From NCBI GenBank assembly GCA_004369045.1, contig ML213529.1, forward strand, positions 1 to 20,891: DNA of 20,891 nt, in the 5' to 3' direction. A model generated the notes under the pieces. The model saw only the letters and a program-made list of their open reading frames with translations, was not told where the DNA came from and made no database searches. This DNA comes from Heliocybe sulcata. Lineage: Eukaryota > Basidiomycota > Agaricomycetes > Gloeophyllales > Gloeophyllaceae. Within the stretch, counting starts at the first letter, position 1; every line of letters starts with the position of its first letter. Positions 20,221-20,891 of the stretch are shown here, piece after piece. The position numbers were made by a program, and so were the translations under genes.

Positions 20221-20797
20221 CATAGTGTGTGGATACTCCACTTGTATGTGAATCTGAGCAGCTGGTTAATTGTATTTAAGTCTGTTTTTGAGCAATCTTG
20301 ACCTTTTGTCAATTTCCACTGTTTGAGTGGTTCTATTACTTAGGTCACTTTGAAAAGGCTGAATTTAAGGATCTAAATTTGAAGTGGTCAAAGCCTGTGA
20401 AAGTCATTAGGCTTTTTCCTGATGCTTCGGTGGATCTGACGGACCTTAGATTGGCGTATTCATTTCATCTACGGTATCCTACATTCTTGTGCATTATGCC
20501 TTACTACTTGATTATGTCGTTATTTATGCCATTTGACATTTTTGGATTTCTTCGTGCTGTATAATGTGTACACGGTCAGTCTTGTCGCTCGCTACCCTCT
20601 GTAAATCCTACCAGTCCAGAGAATCATACACATCAGCACACCACAATTACAAATTACACTGGTATAACGTTAAGACACGTGAGCAAGTCCGACAACCGCA
20701 ACATCCTATACTCTCAGTCCTCAGTCATCATACTGAGTTAGCTGTGAGCATTGCATCAGCACCAAATGCAGTAAATAGCACAGCTGCGAAAACTCAC
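20221..20797. other. AT-rich 3' flank of Plavaka gene; no gene seen
   Basis: Short frames in this 577-bp stretch carry no family motif. An imperfect inverted repeat spans 20346-20404 (CACTTTGAAAAGGCT and AATTTA on the left; TAAATT and AGCCTGTGAAAGT on the right). It could be a subterminal repeat of the element. The outer end of the transposon should lie in or just beyond this stretch. Confidence 0.4.
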
Positions 20798-20891
20798 GTC
20801 TAACGTCAGAGTACAAGAACTGTTGACGTCCTGGTCTCGGTAAATCCCAACCAAAGAATGGCCTCGTTCATAGAGCGATCCCTTGAGACTG
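20798..20891 (-). CDS. Possible exon of a minus-strand gene running off the right edge
   Basis: From the window edge the minus strand has one open frame (GSLYERGHSLVGIYRDQD, then a Thr/Leu-rich end) that stops at a strong splice donor, GAC|GTGAGT, at 20797. No following exon could be placed, and another frame here also reads without a stop for most of the length. No family recognised. Confidence 0.2.

Larger units (their letters stand above)
14850..20600. mobile_element. Probable Plavaka (CACTA-like) DNA transposon with companion gene
   Basis: A Plavaka transposase (17066-20220, plus) and a divergent minus-strand gene (16477-15033) lie head to head with 588 bp between them. This layout is what one expects of a two-gene autonomous element. 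AT-rich sequence with an imperfect inverted repeat follows the transposase at 20346-20404. Outer limits are estimates: no terminal inverted repeat or target duplication was identified by eye. Confidence 0.5.

Noticed and set aside
14871-20686. ATAACGTTAGAC...GCAAG at 14871 resembles ATAACGTTAAGAC...GCAAG at 20664, near both ends of the presumed Plavaka element.
   Set aside because: The copies are in direct, not inverted, orientation, are short and imperfect, and the core is semi-palindromic. This is not convincing as terminal repeats.

Overview
The window looks like an accessory, transposon-rich region of a mushroom-forming basidiomycete (Agaricomycetes). The reasons are the dense short introns (mostly 45-66 nt, GT...AG with CTAAT/CTGAC-like branch sites), a Plavaka-type transposase, a fungal Tet/JBP 2-oxoglutarate oxygenase gene, a DUF6532 gene, and fragments of fungal cell-wall and channel genes. 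No rRNA, tRNA or CRISPR was seen. All exon models were made by eye from frame, splice signals and remembered family motifs.

Layout. (1) 1-430, plus strand: Ser/Thr/Pro-rich end of a gene that starts outside the window. (2) About 480-6280: two minus-strand genes typical of agaricomycete mobile-element cargo. An apparently intact eight-exon DUF6532 gene (990-2907) lies downstream of a decayed Tet/JBP-like oxygenase gene (3273-6247). The latter has a stop codon, frame breaks and an Arg-to-Cys change at the predicted 2-oxoglutarate-binding arginine. (3) 6327-6911, plus: short unrecognised gene. (4) 6999-14812: a mosaic of host-gene pieces, all on the minus strand. A broken Bem3/PX-type RhoGAP 5' part comes first. 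Then come the first exons of a 1,3-beta-glucan synthase (FKS1), running in frame into the C-terminal half of a TOK-type potassium channel. The rest of FKS1 follows and lacks its catalytic core. (5) About 14.85-20.6 kb: a probable Plavaka (CACTA-like) element with a transposase on plus (17066-20220, one in-frame TGA) and a divergent, intact companion gene on minus (15033-16477). The companion may contain an RNase H1 N-terminal/viroplasmin-like domain. (6) The right edge may hold one exon of another minus-strand gene.

A common thread is decay by C-to-T / G-to-A change at CpG. Arg-to-His/Cys/Gln, Thr-to-Met, Asp-to-Asn, Glu-to-Lys and CGA-to-TGA changes recur in the FKS1, channel, RhoGAP, Tet/JBP and Plavaka sequences. 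This fits DNA methylation of silenced repeats followed by deamination. The most unusual object is the FKS1::TOK chimera: it keeps an open frame and normal splice sites through a two-helix, one-pore module, but the first Thr of its selectivity filter reads Met.
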